DNA from: Planctomycetota bacterium
Lineage (GTDB): Bacteria > Planctomycetota > UBA1135 > GCA-002686595
Direction: 5' to 3'
NCBI GenBank assembly: GCA_012959785.1
Contig: DUCM01000005.1
Location: forward strand, 186,001-250,000
DNA: 64,000 nt
A program made the position numbers and the translations under genes. Position 1 is the first letter of the stretch, and each line of letters begins with the position of its first letter. Under the pieces are notes generated by a model that was not told the origin of the DNA, searched no databases, and was given only the letters and a program-made list of their open reading frames with translations. Below are positions 9,486-18,787 of this stretch, in pieces.

Positions 9486-9493
9486 TGTTCACG
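9468..9493 (-). repeat. 10-bp direct repeat around the leuS start
   Basis: ATTGTTCACG on the plus strand occurs at 9468-9477 and 9484-9493 (period 16). On the minus strand this gives CGTGAACAAT twice, once just upstream of and overlapping the leuS ATG (9483-9485) and once inside codons 4-7. The upstream copy lies in a short out-of-frame reading frame, ATG at 9501 to TAG at 9466, that overlaps the leuS start. Confidence 0.6.
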
Positions 9494-9834
9494 AAGGTCA
9501 TGTTCTTGAGCCAGGAGGTCGCGCGCGAGGGGCCAAAACGGGGAGCGGCGAAAAAGCTCTGCCACAGCCCGCCATGATAGGGTCCTGGCGAGGCGCTCTC
9601 CATGGCACAGCCCCCAGGCACAGGAAAAGCTCCTCGATGAGTGGTTGACTCCCAGGGGCCCCGGCGGCATTCTTCTCGGGCGAAAGCGGCCCGCACGGGG
9701 CACCGCTCCTTCCCAGAGGCTCCCAAAGAGGTAAGCCTCGCCAACAAGAACAAGCACACGGCGAGTTTCGAGACCACGTCTCGTCGTGGCCGGTAGATGG
9801 AATTCTAGAGCATTGATTCTCCGTCTCCGGCACC
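9486..9834. other. Divergent spacer between leuS and tRNA-Ala
   Basis: About 350 bp with no supported gene. It should contain the leuS promoter (minus) and the tRNA promoter (plus), but I could not fix convincing -35/-10 pairs. A small perfect hairpin CGAGAC-CAC-GTCTCG is at 9769-9783. A minus-strand open frame runs through it (9466-9777) with a hydrophobic N-terminus but no recognisable content. I found no T-box-like structure. Confidence 0.4.
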
Positions 9835-9910
<76 letters not shown>

Positions 9911-9917
9911 CCCCACA

Positions 9918-9964
9918 GCGGCCGACCGCAGTCCAGTCCTGGACTTCGCGTCGGCCGTCTTCTT
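9918..9964 (+). terminator. Intrinsic terminator of tRNA-Ala
   Basis: Two-part hairpin starting 8 bases after the tRNA 3' end: outer stem CGGCCGAC (9919-9926) with GTCGGCCG (9950-9957), inner stem AGTCCA (9930-9935) with TGGACT (9940-9945), followed by the pyrimidine-rich TCTTCTT. It fits a factor-independent terminator that also insulates lysS from the tRNA. Confidence 0.7.
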
Positions 9965-10071
9965 GCACTGGGCCTGGATCTGGCTTGGCCCGCGGCAGCT
10001 CCCGGGTAGACTAGCGCCACCGTTTCCGCCCCACCGCATCCGACTCCTCCCCCTGGCGCCCCCGTGCCTAC

Positions 10072-11571
10072 ATGACCGATCTGGCCCACCCCGACCGCCT
10101 GCAAAAGATCGAAGCGATGCGCGCCGCGGGAATCGACCCCTACCCCTGCCGGGGTGTCGCTGCGGAAAAGATCTCCGACCTGGCCGCCGCCGCCGGCACC
10201 CGCGAGGAACCGGGACCGCGAGCCGGCGAGCAAGTCACCGTGGCCGGGCGCCTGATGGGCCTGCGAGACTTTGGCAAGCTTATCTTTGCCCCGCTCCTCG
10301 ACCGCACGGGCAGAATTCAGGTGGGCTTGCAGAAGAAGCGACTCGAAAAGTGGTGGCCCGAGCGCAAGTGGCTCGACGGCGGAGACCTGTTGGCCATCAC
10401 CGGCGAATTGGGCCACACCCAAAAGGGCGAGGTCACAATCTGGGCCACGAAGGTGCTGCTGCTCGCCAAGGCCGTGGCACCTCCGCCAGAAAAGTGGCAC
10501 GGCCTGGCCGACAAGGAACTGCGCTATCGCCGCCGCTACGCCGACCTGTGGGCCAGCCCCGGGGTGGCCGAAGTCTTCAAGAAGCGCAGCCAGATCCTGT
10601 CTGGCATCCGGCGCTTCCTCGAAGCCCGCGAGTACATCGAAGTCGAGACGCCCACCCTGCACCCCCTGCTCGGCGGGGCCGCGGCCAAACCCTTCGTGAC
10701 CCACCACAATGCCCTGGGCCTGGACCTTTTCCTGCGCATAGCCCCCGAGCTCTACCTCAAGCGCCTGATCGTGGGCGGCCTGGAACGGGTCTTCGAAATC
10801 GCCCGCAACTTTCGCAACGAGGGCATTTCCCAGCGCCATAACCCCGAGTTCACCATGCTCGAGTTGTACGAGGCTCAGGCCGACTACGAGCGTATGATGG
10901 AAATCGCGGAGGGTCTCACGGAGAGCCTCTGCCGCGAGGTTAATGGCAGCACCACGACCACCTTCAACGACACCGAGTACAGCCTCGCGGCTCCCTTCGA
11001 GCGCAAGACCTACGCTGGCCTCTTCCGCGAACACGCCGGCGTCGAGTTCGACGACCAGGAGGCCGTGCGTGCGAAGGCCAAGGAACTCGGCCTGCCCCCG
11101 GAGGAGGAGTACTGGAAGCTCATGAACGATGTCTTCGAAGCCACGGTGGAAAAGCACCTCGAGGGCCCCATCTTCGTCACCGACTACCCCGTGCAGATCT
11201 GCCCCCTGGCCAAGCAGAGCAGTGCCGACCCGCGCTTTGCCGAACGCTTTGAGTTGTTCATCGCTGGCATGGAACTCGGCAACGCCTTCACCGAACTCAA
11301 CGATCCAGAGGAGCAGGAACGGCGTTTTGAGGCCCAGGTCGCCAGCCGCGATCCCGAAACCCCCGGCGAGGTGGACTACGATTACATCCAGGCCCTGGAA
11401 TACGGCATGCCTCCCACCGGCGGTATGGGCATCGGCGTGGACCGTTTGGTGATGGTGATCACCGGCGAGTCTTCGATTCGCGATGTGCTCTTGTTCCCCG
11501 CCATGCGCCCCCAGGCCAAAGCAGACGAGGCCCTCCCGGCAGAAGCCTCAGAAGCTCCCGCCAAGTCCTGA
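10072..11571 (+). CDS. lysS: Lysyl-tRNA synthetase, class II
   Basis: Charges tRNA-Lys. The 499-residue protein has an N-terminal OB-fold anticodon-binding domain (about 50-150, VTVAGRLMGLRDFGKLIF) and a class II catalytic core: motif 2 as ERVFEIARNFRNEGIS with HNPEFTMLE, and motif 3 as GMGIGVDRLVMVITG near residue 448. The ATG at 10072 starts close to the conserved RLQKIEAMRAAGIDPYP segment, so it is a good start. The stop is 7 bp before the lolC/E-type gene, and the lysS-permease-ATPase order is a known conserved arrangement in several Gram-negative groups. Confidence 0.97.
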   Translation: MTDLAHPDRLQKIEAMRAAGIDPYPCRGVAAEKISDLAAAAGTREEPGPRAGEQVTVAGRLMGLRDFGKLIFAPLLDRTGRIQVGLQKKRLEKWWPERKWLDGGDLLAITGELGHTQKGEVTIWATKVLLLAKAVAPPPEKWHGLADKELRYRRRYADLWASPGVAEVFKKRSQILSGIRRFLEAREYIEVETPTLHPLLGGAAAKPFVTHHNALGLDLFLRIAPELYLKRLIVGGLERVFEIARNFRNEGISQRHNPEFTMLELYEAQADYERMMEIAEGLTESLCREVNGSTTTTFNDTEYSLAAPFERKTYAGLFREHAGVEFDDQEAVRAKAKELGLPPEEEYWKLMNDVFEATVEKHLEGPIFVTDYPVQICPLAKQSSADPRFAERFELFIAGMELGNAFTELNDPEEQERRFEAQVASRDPETPGEVDYDYIQALEYGMPPTGGMGIGVDRLVMVITGESSIRDVLLFPAMRPQAKADEALPAEASEAPAKS

Positions 11572-11578
11572 GGCCCGC

Positions 11579-12958
11579 ATGTACCGCCGCTTCCTGAGTT
11601 GGAGATACCTCCTCAAGCGCCCGATCAACCTGATCGGCGTGAGCGGAATCACCGTGGGCGTGGGCGCCCTGATCCTGATCATCTCGATCATGTCGGGCTT
11701 TCTCGAGGAGAGCCGCAAGACCGTGCGCGGCAGCCTCTCGGATGTGGTCGTCCAACCCACTTTTTTACCGCGCCTCGACGGTAAACGGGTGCCGAATTCG
11801 GTCGATCCCCTGCTCGCGGCCCTCGACGCCGATGCACGCATTGCGGCGGCCAGCCCGCACCTCTCGTGGGGTGGCATGCTGGTGCAATCGGGCTGGGACG
11901 CGGCCCAGAGCGAGCACCGCCTGAAGGACCCCGACCGCGGCGACATGGCCTTCGCCCAGTTTGTGGGCGTCGACATCGAGCGCGAATTCGCGGCCACCGA
12001 CCTGCGCGCCGCGCTCGGACGCGAAAGCGGCTACGGCAATCTCGTGGACGATGTCGAAAAACCCTTCGCCCGGCCAAAGAGCTACGACGGCGACGAGCCC
12101 TACGCCTGGGTCGTGGTGGGCGAGCAACTCGCTCGCATCCACATGTTGTACAAGGGCTCGATCATCAATCTGGTCACGGCCATGCCCGATTCGATCACCG
12201 AGAAGGCCTACCTGTCCAACCGCAAGTACCTCGTGGCCGGCACATTCAGCACCGGCGAGAACGAAACCGATGCCGCGCGCATCTACATGGATCGCTGGGA
12301 GCTCTCGGATTTCCTCAGCGGCCAGCGCGAGTACACCCAGGTGCTATGCAAGCTGAAGGACTACCCGAGCGAGCGCGAGACCATCGAAGCCAGCCTGGGT
12401 CAGGCACTCTATGACCAGGGACTCCTGCGCAGCGCCCCAGTACCCACGCGGCCGTCCACCGAGGTGCGCACCTGGGAAACCTACCGCCGTAGTCTTCTGG
12501 GCGCCATCGAGAACGAGCGCGTCTTGATGGGCATCATGCTGGGGCTCATCGTCCTGGTGGCGGCCTTCACGGTCTTCGCCATCCTGATGATGATGGTCAC
12601 CGAGAAGCGCCGCGACATCGGCATCCTGACCGCTCTGGGCGCCACGCGCCGTAGCATCCTGGCCATCTTCTTGATGATCGGCCTTTGGAACGCGACCCTG
12701 GGCTCGCTAATCGGCGCCGCCCTGGGCGTGGCCGGTGCCCTCAAGATCGACGCCATCGAGCGCTGGCTCTCGGCCACCATGGGCGTGCAGATCTTCGACC
12801 GCAAGGTCTACCTCTTCGATCACATCCCGGCCCTGGTGAGCCCGGCGATCGTGGCCAGCACGGTGCTCGGCGCGCTCTTTTTCACCCTGCTGTTCTCGTT
12901 CATTCCGGCCCTCTTGGCCTCGCGCACACACCCCATCGACGCCTTGCGCGCAGAATGA
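11579..12958 (+). CDS. lolC: Lipoprotein-releasing ABC transporter permease (LolC/LolE family)
   Basis: Inner-membrane permease that extracts lipoproteins destined for the outer membrane and passes them to a periplasmic carrier. The 459-residue protein has a first membrane helix at about 18-41, a periplasmic MacB-like domain of about 270 residues, then three C-terminal helices of the FtsX type, including the cytoplasmic loop TEKRRDIGILTALGATRRSI that docks to the ATPase. The ATG at 11579 gives the typical N-terminus (YRRFLSWRYLL). Only one permease is present, so the transporter may be a homodimer of a LolF-like type instead of LolC plus LolE. The stop overlaps the ATPase start by 4 nt (ATGA). 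Confidence 0.9.
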   Translation: MYRRFLSWRYLLKRPINLIGVSGITVGVGALILIISIMSGFLEESRKTVRGSLSDVVVQPTFLPRLDGKRVPNSVDPLLAALDADARIAAASPHLSWGGMLVQSGWDAAQSEHRLKDPDRGDMAFAQFVGVDIEREFAATDLRAALGRESGYGNLVDDVEKPFARPKSYDGDEPYAWVVVGEQLARIHMLYKGSIINLVTAMPDSITEKAYLSNRKYLVAGTFSTGENETDAARIYMDRWELSDFLSGQREYTQVLCKLKDYPSERETIEASLGQALYDQGLLRSAPVPTRPSTEVRTWETYRRSLLGAIENERVLMGIMLGLIVLVAAFTVFAILMMMVTEKRRDIGILTALGATRRSILAIFLMIGLWNATLGSLIGAALGVAGALKIDAIERWLSATMGVQIFDRKVYLFDHIPALVSPAIVASTVLGALFFTLLFSFIPALLASRTHPIDALRAE

Positions 12959-13716
12959 ACTCCACAGAGCCTCAAAGTCCTCAGCCCTGTCTTCAGGCAG
13001 CCGCCGCAGTGCTGCGTGCCGAGGGTGTGCGCAAGGCCTTCCAGATCGGCAAGCAGCAACTCGAAGTGCTGCACGGCGCCCACATCGACCTGCGCGCCGG
13101 CGAACGCCTCTGCCTGATGGGCGCCTCGGGCGCTGGCAAGTCCACTTTCCTGCATGTGCTCGGGCTCCTCGAAGAGCCCACCGAGGGCCAGGTCTTTCTC
13201 GAAGGACAGAGCGCCTGGACCCTCTCCATGGCCGAGCGCGCCGCCCTGCGCAATCGCTGCATTGGCTTCGTCTTCCAGGCCTACCACCTACTGCCCGACC
13301 TGACCGCCCTGGAGAATGTGGTGCTGCCCGCGCGTATCGCCCACACCTACGGCACCCTGCGTTTCAACAAGTCCGCCCAAACCGACAAGGCGGCGGAACT
13401 TTTGGACCGTTTTGGCCTGGGCTCACGGCTCACGCACAGCCCCAACCAACTGTCTGGCGGCGAGCGCCAACGGGTGGCCGTGGCTAGAGCCCTGATCCTG
13501 GGGCCCAAGATCCTGATCGCCGACGAACCCACGGGCAACCTCGACACCGGCACCGGCGAGCGCGTGCTGGAATTGATCCTCGAAGAGCAACGCGCGCGCC
13601 AGGTCTCGCTCCTGCTCGTGACCCATGACAGCCGTTTGGCGCGCCATTGCGACCGCACCTTGGTTATGGAAGACGGTCAGATCCAGGCCGACTCCGAGGT
13701 CGAGATCCCCCAGTAG
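12955..13716 (+). CDS. lolD: Lipoprotein-releasing ABC transporter ATP-binding protein
   Basis: ATPase powering the adjacent LolC/E-type permease. 253 residues with Walker A GASGAGKS (56-63), Q-loop VFQAYHLLPDLTALENV, signature LSGGERQRVAVARAL, Walker B ILIADEPTGNLD, and the H-loop LLVTHD. The Q-loop to LTALENV spacing is typical of the MacB/LolD branch. The start overlaps the permease stop by 4 nt, which argues for translational coupling. The TAG stop ends at 13716 and directly abuts the stop of the convergent PhoU-like gene, with no spacer or terminator between them. Confidence 0.95.
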   Translation: MNSTEPQSPQPCLQAAAAVLRAEGVRKAFQIGKQQLEVLHGAHIDLRAGERLCLMGASGAGKSTFLHVLGLLEEPTEGQVFLEGQSAWTLSMAERAALRNRCIGFVFQAYHLLPDLTALENVVLPARIAHTYGTLRFNKSAQTDKAAELLDRFGLGSRLTHSPNQLSGGERQRVAVARALILGPKILIADEPTGNLDTGTGERVLELILEEQRARQVSLLLVTHDSRLARHCDRTLVMEDGQIQADSEVEIPQ

Positions 13717-14385
13717 CTACGAGCCCTTGGGCCGCGGCTCGTCGAAGTAGTCCAGCTTGTCCAGGGGCACCACCAGCGAGGAGACGATGTTGCCGGTGTG
13801 GCTGGTGACGCGCTTGAAGTAGCGATGAGCGAGGACCCGCGCCGAGGCGTTGTCTTTTCTCGCGTGCAGGCCCAGGTCGACCTGTGCGTCGCACTCGCCT
13901 TCGATTTGGTGCACCTCTTCCAGGAAGGCTCGTGCGTCGCTGTCGTTCTGGCTCTCGAACAGCCCGTGGGCTCGCACGATGAGTTTGGAGACGCGGTCCT
14001 TGAGGTCGATCATGGCCTTGCGCTCGGCATCGCCGCCCAAGGGCGGCCTGGCAGCAGCCAGCCCGTAGAGATTCTTGGCGTAGTCGCCGATGCGCTCGGC
14101 ATCCTTGACCAGACTCATCATCACCAGAAGCGCGGGGAAAGTGGCCGCCCCGTAGATCGAACCGTGGACCACGATCTCGCGCCGAATGGCCTGCTCGGTG
14201 CGATTGATGCGGCGGTCCGTGGCAAACAAGTCGTCCCGGATCACTTCAGGCGCCGTGCCGCCGAGCAGGGCATTGGCCGCTGCGTCGAACACATGGCGCC
14301 CATCGACCATCATCTCGAGGAACTGAGAGTGGATTTCGTTCAGGCTGCGGGATTCGGGTCCCAGACTCTGTAACCAGCGCATCAT
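13717..14385 (-). CDS. PhoU-like domain protein
   Basis: 222-residue all-helical protein of the PhoU family, which binds metal clusters and modulates phosphate transport or signalling. The diagnostic stretch is LVKDAERIGDYAKNL (E/D-x-x-E-R-x-x-D) around residues 93-107. A second metal-binding triplet is less clear, with HRYFKRVTSHTGN as the corresponding C-terminal helix. It lies 76 bp downstream of the Na/Pi cotransporter gene on the same strand; in many bacteria a PhoU domain is fused to or encoded next to such transporters, so it probably regulates that transporter and not a Pst system. No pst or phoBR genes are in the window. Confidence 0.85.
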   Translation of the reverse strand: MMRWLQSLGPESRSLNEIHSQFLEMMVDGRHVFDAAANALLGGTAPEVIRDDLFATDRRINRTEQAIRREIVVHGSIYGAATFPALLVMMSLVKDAERIGDYAKNLYGLAAARPPLGGDAERKAMIDLKDRVSKLIVRAHGLFESQNDSDARAFLEEVHQIEGECDAQVDLGLHARKDNASARVLAHRYFKRVTSHTGNIVSSLVVPLDKLDYFDEPRPKGS

Positions 14386-14461
14386 GAGGTTTTGCAGGGC
14401 CTTGAGAGCGCCGCATCTACGAGGAGTCTAACGGGTTTGGGGGCTCGAAACATGGAGAAGG

Positions 14462-15604
14462 CTATTGGAAGAGGTTCGTGATCCAGATACCCACCAGAGG
14501 GACGCCCACAAAGGCCCCCAGCACATAGAAGAGGACATAGACCGGGTTGCGCGACGCGGCGATGGCAAGGTTGCGGGCGAGCGCCAGGGGCACCCGGCGC
14601 ACGGCGCGGAAGGGATAAATGCAGACCGTGCCGGCGACATTGAACAGGGCGTGCACCAGGGCGATGGTCAGGCCCGCGGAAGAATCCACGGCCGTGCTGG
14701 CCAGCAGAGCGGTGACCGTGGTGCCGATATTGGCGCCCAACATGATCGGAAAAGCGTTCTCCAGGGACAGGATGCCCGCCGCGCAGAGGGGCACCAGGAG
14801 CGAGGTGGTGATGCTCGAAGATTGCACCGCCACGGTGACCGCCGCCCCCACCACAATCCCAATCATCCCCGAGCGCCGCAGGGAGTTGTTCATGGCCTGC
14901 TCCAGGGGGCCCACGATCAGCGTGCGCATGTTCTTCGTGATGAAAATCAGGCAGAAGAAGGTCATGCCGATACCCAGGGTCAACATACACAGCGCAAGCG
15001 GCGTGCCCTCGAGGCCGAGGTTTTCGAGGCCGTGCAGAATTGACTTGTAAGCCGACTTGACGGCGCCCTTGATCGGGCTCTTGTATTCGGCGCCGGGGGC
15101 GCCGGCGAGGACTTCTGTCAGGTACAGCGCGGGCTTGGACAGAAACCCTGTCAACAACTCCAGGGGCAGGAAAACTGCCACGCAGATCAGGTTGAAGAAG
15201 TCATGTACCGTGGCCGCTGCGAAGGCGCGCCGGAAGGCAGCGCTCTGGCGCACATGCCCCACCGAAACCAGGGTGTTTGTGATGGTGGTGCCGATGTTGG
15301 CGCCCATGATCATGGGCACGGCGCTCTCCACCGAGATCTCCCCCGAACCCACCAAGGCCACGATCATGGAGGTCGTGGTGGATGAGCTCTGCACCAAGAC
15401 CGTGGCCAGGATACCCACGGCCAGGCCTGCGAAGGGATTGGACACGCCGCGAAAGAGACTCTCGGAGGTTTCCTTGCCCATCAACTTGATCGAGCCCCCC
15501 ATGCACTGAATGGCCACGAGAAAACCCACCAGGAGCGCCATCACCAGCAGGACGCGCAGGAAGACCTCGGGCCCAAAGCGCGGGGTAGCGGAAGGGGAAT
15601 CCAT
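14462..15604 (-). CDS. Na+/phosphate cotransporter (NptA/SLC34 type)
   Basis: Membrane symporter importing or exporting inorganic phosphate with sodium. The 380-residue protein shows the inverted-repeat signature of the Na/Pi cotransporter family: QSSSTTTSMIVALVGSG and later QSSSITTSLLVPLCAAG, each followed by a GANIGTT motif (PMIMGANIGTTITN, PIMLGANIGTTVTA). About 8-9 membrane segments are visible. The start at 15604 gives a short cytoplasmic lead of about 15 residues before the first helix. It precedes the PhoU-like gene. The direction of transport and coupling ratio cannot be judged from the sequence. Confidence 0.92.
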   Translation of the reverse strand: MDSPSATPRFGPEVFLRVLLVMALLVGFLVAIQCMGGSIKLMGKETSESLFRGVSNPFAGLAVGILATVLVQSSSTTTSMIVALVGSGEISVESAVPMIMGANIGTTITNTLVSVGHVRQSAAFRRAFAAATVHDFFNLICVAVFLPLELLTGFLSKPALYLTEVLAGAPGAEYKSPIKGAVKSAYKSILHGLENLGLEGTPLALCMLTLGIGMTFFCLIFITKNMRTLIVGPLEQAMNNSLRRSGMIGIVVGAAVTVAVQSSSITTSLLVPLCAAGILSLENAFPIMLGANIGTTVTALLASTAVDSSAGLTIALVHALFNVAGTVCIYPFRAVRRVPLALARNLAIAASRNPVYVLFYVLGAFVGVPLVGIWITNLFQ

Positions 15605-15652
15605 CGATGTGAGCTTCAGTAATTCGGTAGGCCAGAAAATTCCGCGTGCAAC

Positions 15653-16660
15653 TTAGAGCACCTCACCCTCGCCGGCGTCGGTGCTGGACATGCCCTTGAA
15701 GAGCGTGTCGTCCTCGGGCTCGGGTTCGAAGCTACCGCGCCAGCCCAGCCGCTCGCGGATGCGAAGATAGGGATCGGATCCCGGCCGCGCGAGGATGGGA
15801 TAGGGAGTTTGAGCTTGAGAAATCAGCACATGATCCCCCAGGTGCATGGGGTAGAAGCCGTGACCGTCCACCGCCAGCATGGTCATGCCGCTGGCCTGCT
15901 CGATACGGACCTTGAGCATGCTCTCCGGGTGCACCACCAGAGGCCGGTGCGAGAGGGACTGGGGCGAGATGGGCGTCACCACGAGCCCGCCCATGGAGGG
16001 CGCCAGAATGGGACCACCGGCCGCCAGGGAGTGGGCCGTGGACCCGCTCGGCGAGGAGACGATCAAGCCGTCGGCGCGGTAATCGCTGACCCAGGTCTCG
16101 CCATCCCAAAGCGACATGGTCAACATGCCCTGAACCGCGCCGCGTTGCACCAGGATCTCGTTCAAGGCGATGGCATTCACGGCGGCCTCGTGGCGCGACT
16201 TGATCTCTGCCACGAGCCGCATGCGCGGCTCAAGCACAGAACGACCCTCAAGCACCTCCTCCAGGGCCGCCTGCCAGTCAGCGCTGCGCACCGAGGCCAA
16301 AAATCCGATGCGGCCGAAGTTGATCCCCAGCACGGGCACCGGCCGCAGCCCAAAGGCCCGCACCACACTCAGCATGGAACCGTCGCCGCCGAGGACCACG
16401 ATCACATCGGGCAGATTTTCCAGGCTATGGGGCGCCCCTACCAGCCGGCTGCAGAACTCGCGCAGGTCGTGGTGTTCTTCGACCTCTTGCACTCGTCCCT
16501 CGAGCCAGGTCCGCAACTCGAGCAGCAGGTTTGGCACGCCCTTCTTGTTGAAGTCGGCCAGCACCAAGACCCGCGCGATATCGCGGCAGAAGGCCTCTCG
16601 GCCCGCGCTGGGGGCAGCGCTTCCCGAGCCTTCCGGCGCTTGCCTGGGGGCTACCGCCAT
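15653..16660 (-). CDS. nadK: NAD kinase
   Basis: Phosphorylates NAD+ to NADP+. 335 residues with the diphosphate-binding GGDGS loop at about 91-95, the NE/D signature (ALNEILVQRG), and the zone 2 segment SPSGSTAHSLAAGGP of the NAD kinase family. An N-terminal extension of about 27 residues, rich in Ala, Pro and Gly, precedes the first strand. The ATG shares one base with the dxs stop (TGATG at 16658-16662), so translation is coupled. The order xseB-ispA-dxs-nadK resembles the widespread xseB-ispA-dxs-tlyA-nadK order, with tlyA missing. Confidence 0.95.
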   Translation of the reverse strand: MAVAPRQAPEGSGSAAPSAGREAFCRDIARVLVLADFNKKGVPNLLLELRTWLEGRVQEVEEHHDLREFCSRLVGAPHSLENLPDVIVVLGGDGSMLSVVRAFGLRPVPVLGINFGRIGFLASVRSADWQAALEEVLEGRSVLEPRMRLVAEIKSRHEAAVNAIALNEILVQRGAVQGMLTMSLWDGETWVSDYRADGLIVSSPSGSTAHSLAAGGPILAPSMGGLVVTPISPQSLSHRPLVVHPESMLKVRIEQASGMTMLAVDGHGFYPMHLGDHVLISQAQTPYPILARPGSDPYLRIRERLGWRGSFEPEPEDDTLFKGMSSTDAGEGEVL

Positions 16661-18651
16661 CAGACCCGGCTGGATACCAACAGGTTCCTAACGCTCTGGC
16701 GCACTCCGGCGACATCGAGGCCCAGGGAGGCCAGTTGTTCTTCGCGCGAGGACTTGTGCTCGATGTAGCGGTCGGGAATGCCGAGGCAACGCACCCGTGC
16801 CCCACCCGCGGGCAAACGCGCGTGGGCTTCGAGCACAGCTGAACCAAAACCGCCCATGCGCTGGTGATCTTCGAGGCACAGGATGTGACGGTACTCGCGG
16901 GCGTGCAGGCCGAGCATTTCGCTGTCGAGAGGTTTGGCGAAGCGCGCATCCACCACGCCGATCTCGATGCCTTCCCGGCGCAACTCATCAGCCACATCGC
17001 AAGCGGTGTTCACCAGGGCCCCGTAGGCCCAAATGACCAGGCTGCCTCCTTCGCACAGGACTTCGGCCTTGCCCGGAGCGAGTGCGCGGCGTTCACCCGG
17101 GTGGATGCGTTCCTGGGTCGGCGTGGCCGCGCGGGGAAAACGCAGGGCCACGGGGCCAGTGTGCCCCAGAGCCATGGTCAACATGCGTCCGAGGTCCGTC
17201 CCGTCACGGGGCGCCGCCAGAATCATGTTGGGCAGGGTGCGCAGGTAGGCGATGTCGAAGACGCCGTTGTGGGTTGGTCCGTCCGCACCCACCAGTCCAG
17301 CGCGGTCGAGACACAAAACCACCGGCAGACCCTGGAGCGCAATTTCCTGGAAGACCTGATCGAAGCCGCGTTGCAAGAAGGTCGAGTAGATCGCAACCAC
17401 AGGCCGCGAGCCAGCCTTCGCCAGCCCCGCCGCCATGGCCAGGGCGTGTTGCTCGGTGATGCCAGTGTCGTGAAAGCGCGCGGGAAAGCGTTCGGCAAAA
17501 GCATCCAGGCCGGTGCCTGATGGCATGGCTGCGGTGATCGCGTGAATCCGCATGTCGCCCTCGGCGGCGGCCAGCAGGCTCTTCGAAAAGCACTGGGTGA
17601 AAGCCGGACCACTGGCTGGGGAGCGGTTTTCCTTGCGCAGTTTGCCATCCTCGCGGCCGCTGCCGGGAACGGCTGCTCGCGGCTTGACGGCGTGGACATG
17701 TTCGGGGTGCTCGTGGGCATCGGGGTAGCCCTTGCCCTTGGCTGTCAAGACATGCACCAGGACCACGCCGTCGAGCTCGCGCACGCGTTCCAGGGTTTCC
17801 ACCAGGCGCTTCACATCGTGGCCGTCGATGGGGCCAACATAGGTCACTCCGAGTTCCTCGAACACATGGCCCGGCACGAGGCTGTGGCGCACCACTTCGC
17901 CAATCTGATCGAGGGTGCGATCCACCCGCGGGCCGATGACTGGGATGGCGCTAATCAGGGTCTGAATCTCCTGGTGCGCGCGCTGCAAGAGCCGCGTGGA
18001 GCGCAGGCGCGAGAAGTACCGCGCCATGGCCCCCACCGACTTTGAGATCGACCACTCGTTGTCGTTCAGGATCACCAGCAGATTCTGCCCCAGGGCGCCG
18101 GCGTGGTTGATCGCTTCAAAGGCCACGCCCGCGCCCATGCTGGCATCACCGATGACGGCCACGGCCTTGGGCGGGTCGGGTTCATGGCTGACGCCCAGCG
18201 AGAGCCCCAGGGCCAAACTGATCGATGTGCCAGCGTGACCTGTGTGGAAGAGATCGTATTCGGATTCGCACGGGTGGGTGAAGCCGCACAAGCCGTCTGT
18301 CTGGCGCAAGCTGGCGAAATCCTCGCGGCGACCGGTGAGCAGCTTGTGGGTGTAGCTCTGATGACTCACATCCCAGACCAGGCGGTCGCGGCGGAAATCG
18401 AATGTGTAGTGCAGGGCACAGCTCAACTCCACGGTGCCGAGGTTGGAGCCCAGGTGCCCGCCGGTCTGTTGCACGCTATCGAGCAGGAACTCACGGATCT
18501 CGCCGCAGAGTCCAGGGAGTTGCCCCAAGTCGAGGGCCTTGAGATCCTCCGGCGAATGGATGCCCTCGAGCAAATCCACCTGCTCTGCGCTGGCGAGCTT
18601 GCTCTCGTGGTTGGGCGAGACGGATTTGTCCTGGGGGGTCGCTTGGGTCAT
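16660..18651 (-). CDS. dxs: 1-deoxy-D-xylulose-5-phosphate synthase
   Basis: Thiamine-diphosphate enzyme joining pyruvate and glyceraldehyde 3-phosphate, the first step of the non-mevalonate isoprenoid pathway. 663 residues with TGGHLGSNLGTVEL near the N-terminus, the ThDP GDG-type motif GDASMGAGVAFEAINHAG, GPIDGHDV, the pyrimidine-domain segment TGITEQHALAMAAGLA, and DRAGLVGADGPTHNG. An N-terminal lead of about 28 residues precedes the usual start of homology. It lies 136 bp downstream of ispA on the same strand and overlaps nadK by 1 nt. Confidence 0.97.
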   Translation of the reverse strand: MTQATPQDKSVSPNHESKLASAEQVDLLEGIHSPEDLKALDLGQLPGLCGEIREFLLDSVQQTGGHLGSNLGTVELSCALHYTFDFRRDRLVWDVSHQSYTHKLLTGRREDFASLRQTDGLCGFTHPCESEYDLFHTGHAGTSISLALGLSLGVSHEPDPPKAVAVIGDASMGAGVAFEAINHAGALGQNLLVILNDNEWSISKSVGAMARYFSRLRSTRLLQRAHQEIQTLISAIPVIGPRVDRTLDQIGEVVRHSLVPGHVFEELGVTYVGPIDGHDVKRLVETLERVRELDGVVLVHVLTAKGKGYPDAHEHPEHVHAVKPRAAVPGSGREDGKLRKENRSPASGPAFTQCFSKSLLAAAEGDMRIHAITAAMPSGTGLDAFAERFPARFHDTGITEQHALAMAAGLAKAGSRPVVAIYSTFLQRGFDQVFQEIALQGLPVVLCLDRAGLVGADGPTHNGVFDIAYLRTLPNMILAAPRDGTDLGRMLTMALGHTGPVALRFPRAATPTQERIHPGERRALAPGKAEVLCEGGSLVIWAYGALVNTACDVADELRREGIEIGVVDARFAKPLDSEMLGLHAREYRHILCLEDHQRMGGFGSAVLEAHARLPAGGARVRCLGIPDRYIEHKSSREEQLASLGLDVAGVRQSVRNLLVSSRV

Positions 18652-18787
18652 GTCGAAGCGCGGGCAGCGCCGCTCTGTGCTGCTGCCCCTGATTACTCGC
18701 CCCTAGTCTGGCCGAGAGGGCCCATTCCTTCCAACCCCCCGGAGGCGATCTTTCTCAGGAAAGCTCGGGCTTGCTCCGGGATGCGCT

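Noticed and set aside
9466..9777. Possible 103-residue secreted protein upstream of leuS
   Set aside because: The N-terminus is hydrophobic like a signal peptide, but the remainder is Pro/Gly/Arg-rich without any pattern, and it overlaps the leuS start. More likely leader DNA.
9486..9834. T-box or other riboswitch upstream of leuS
   Set aside because: I looked for a T-box-like conserved bulge and terminator/antiterminator pair and found none.
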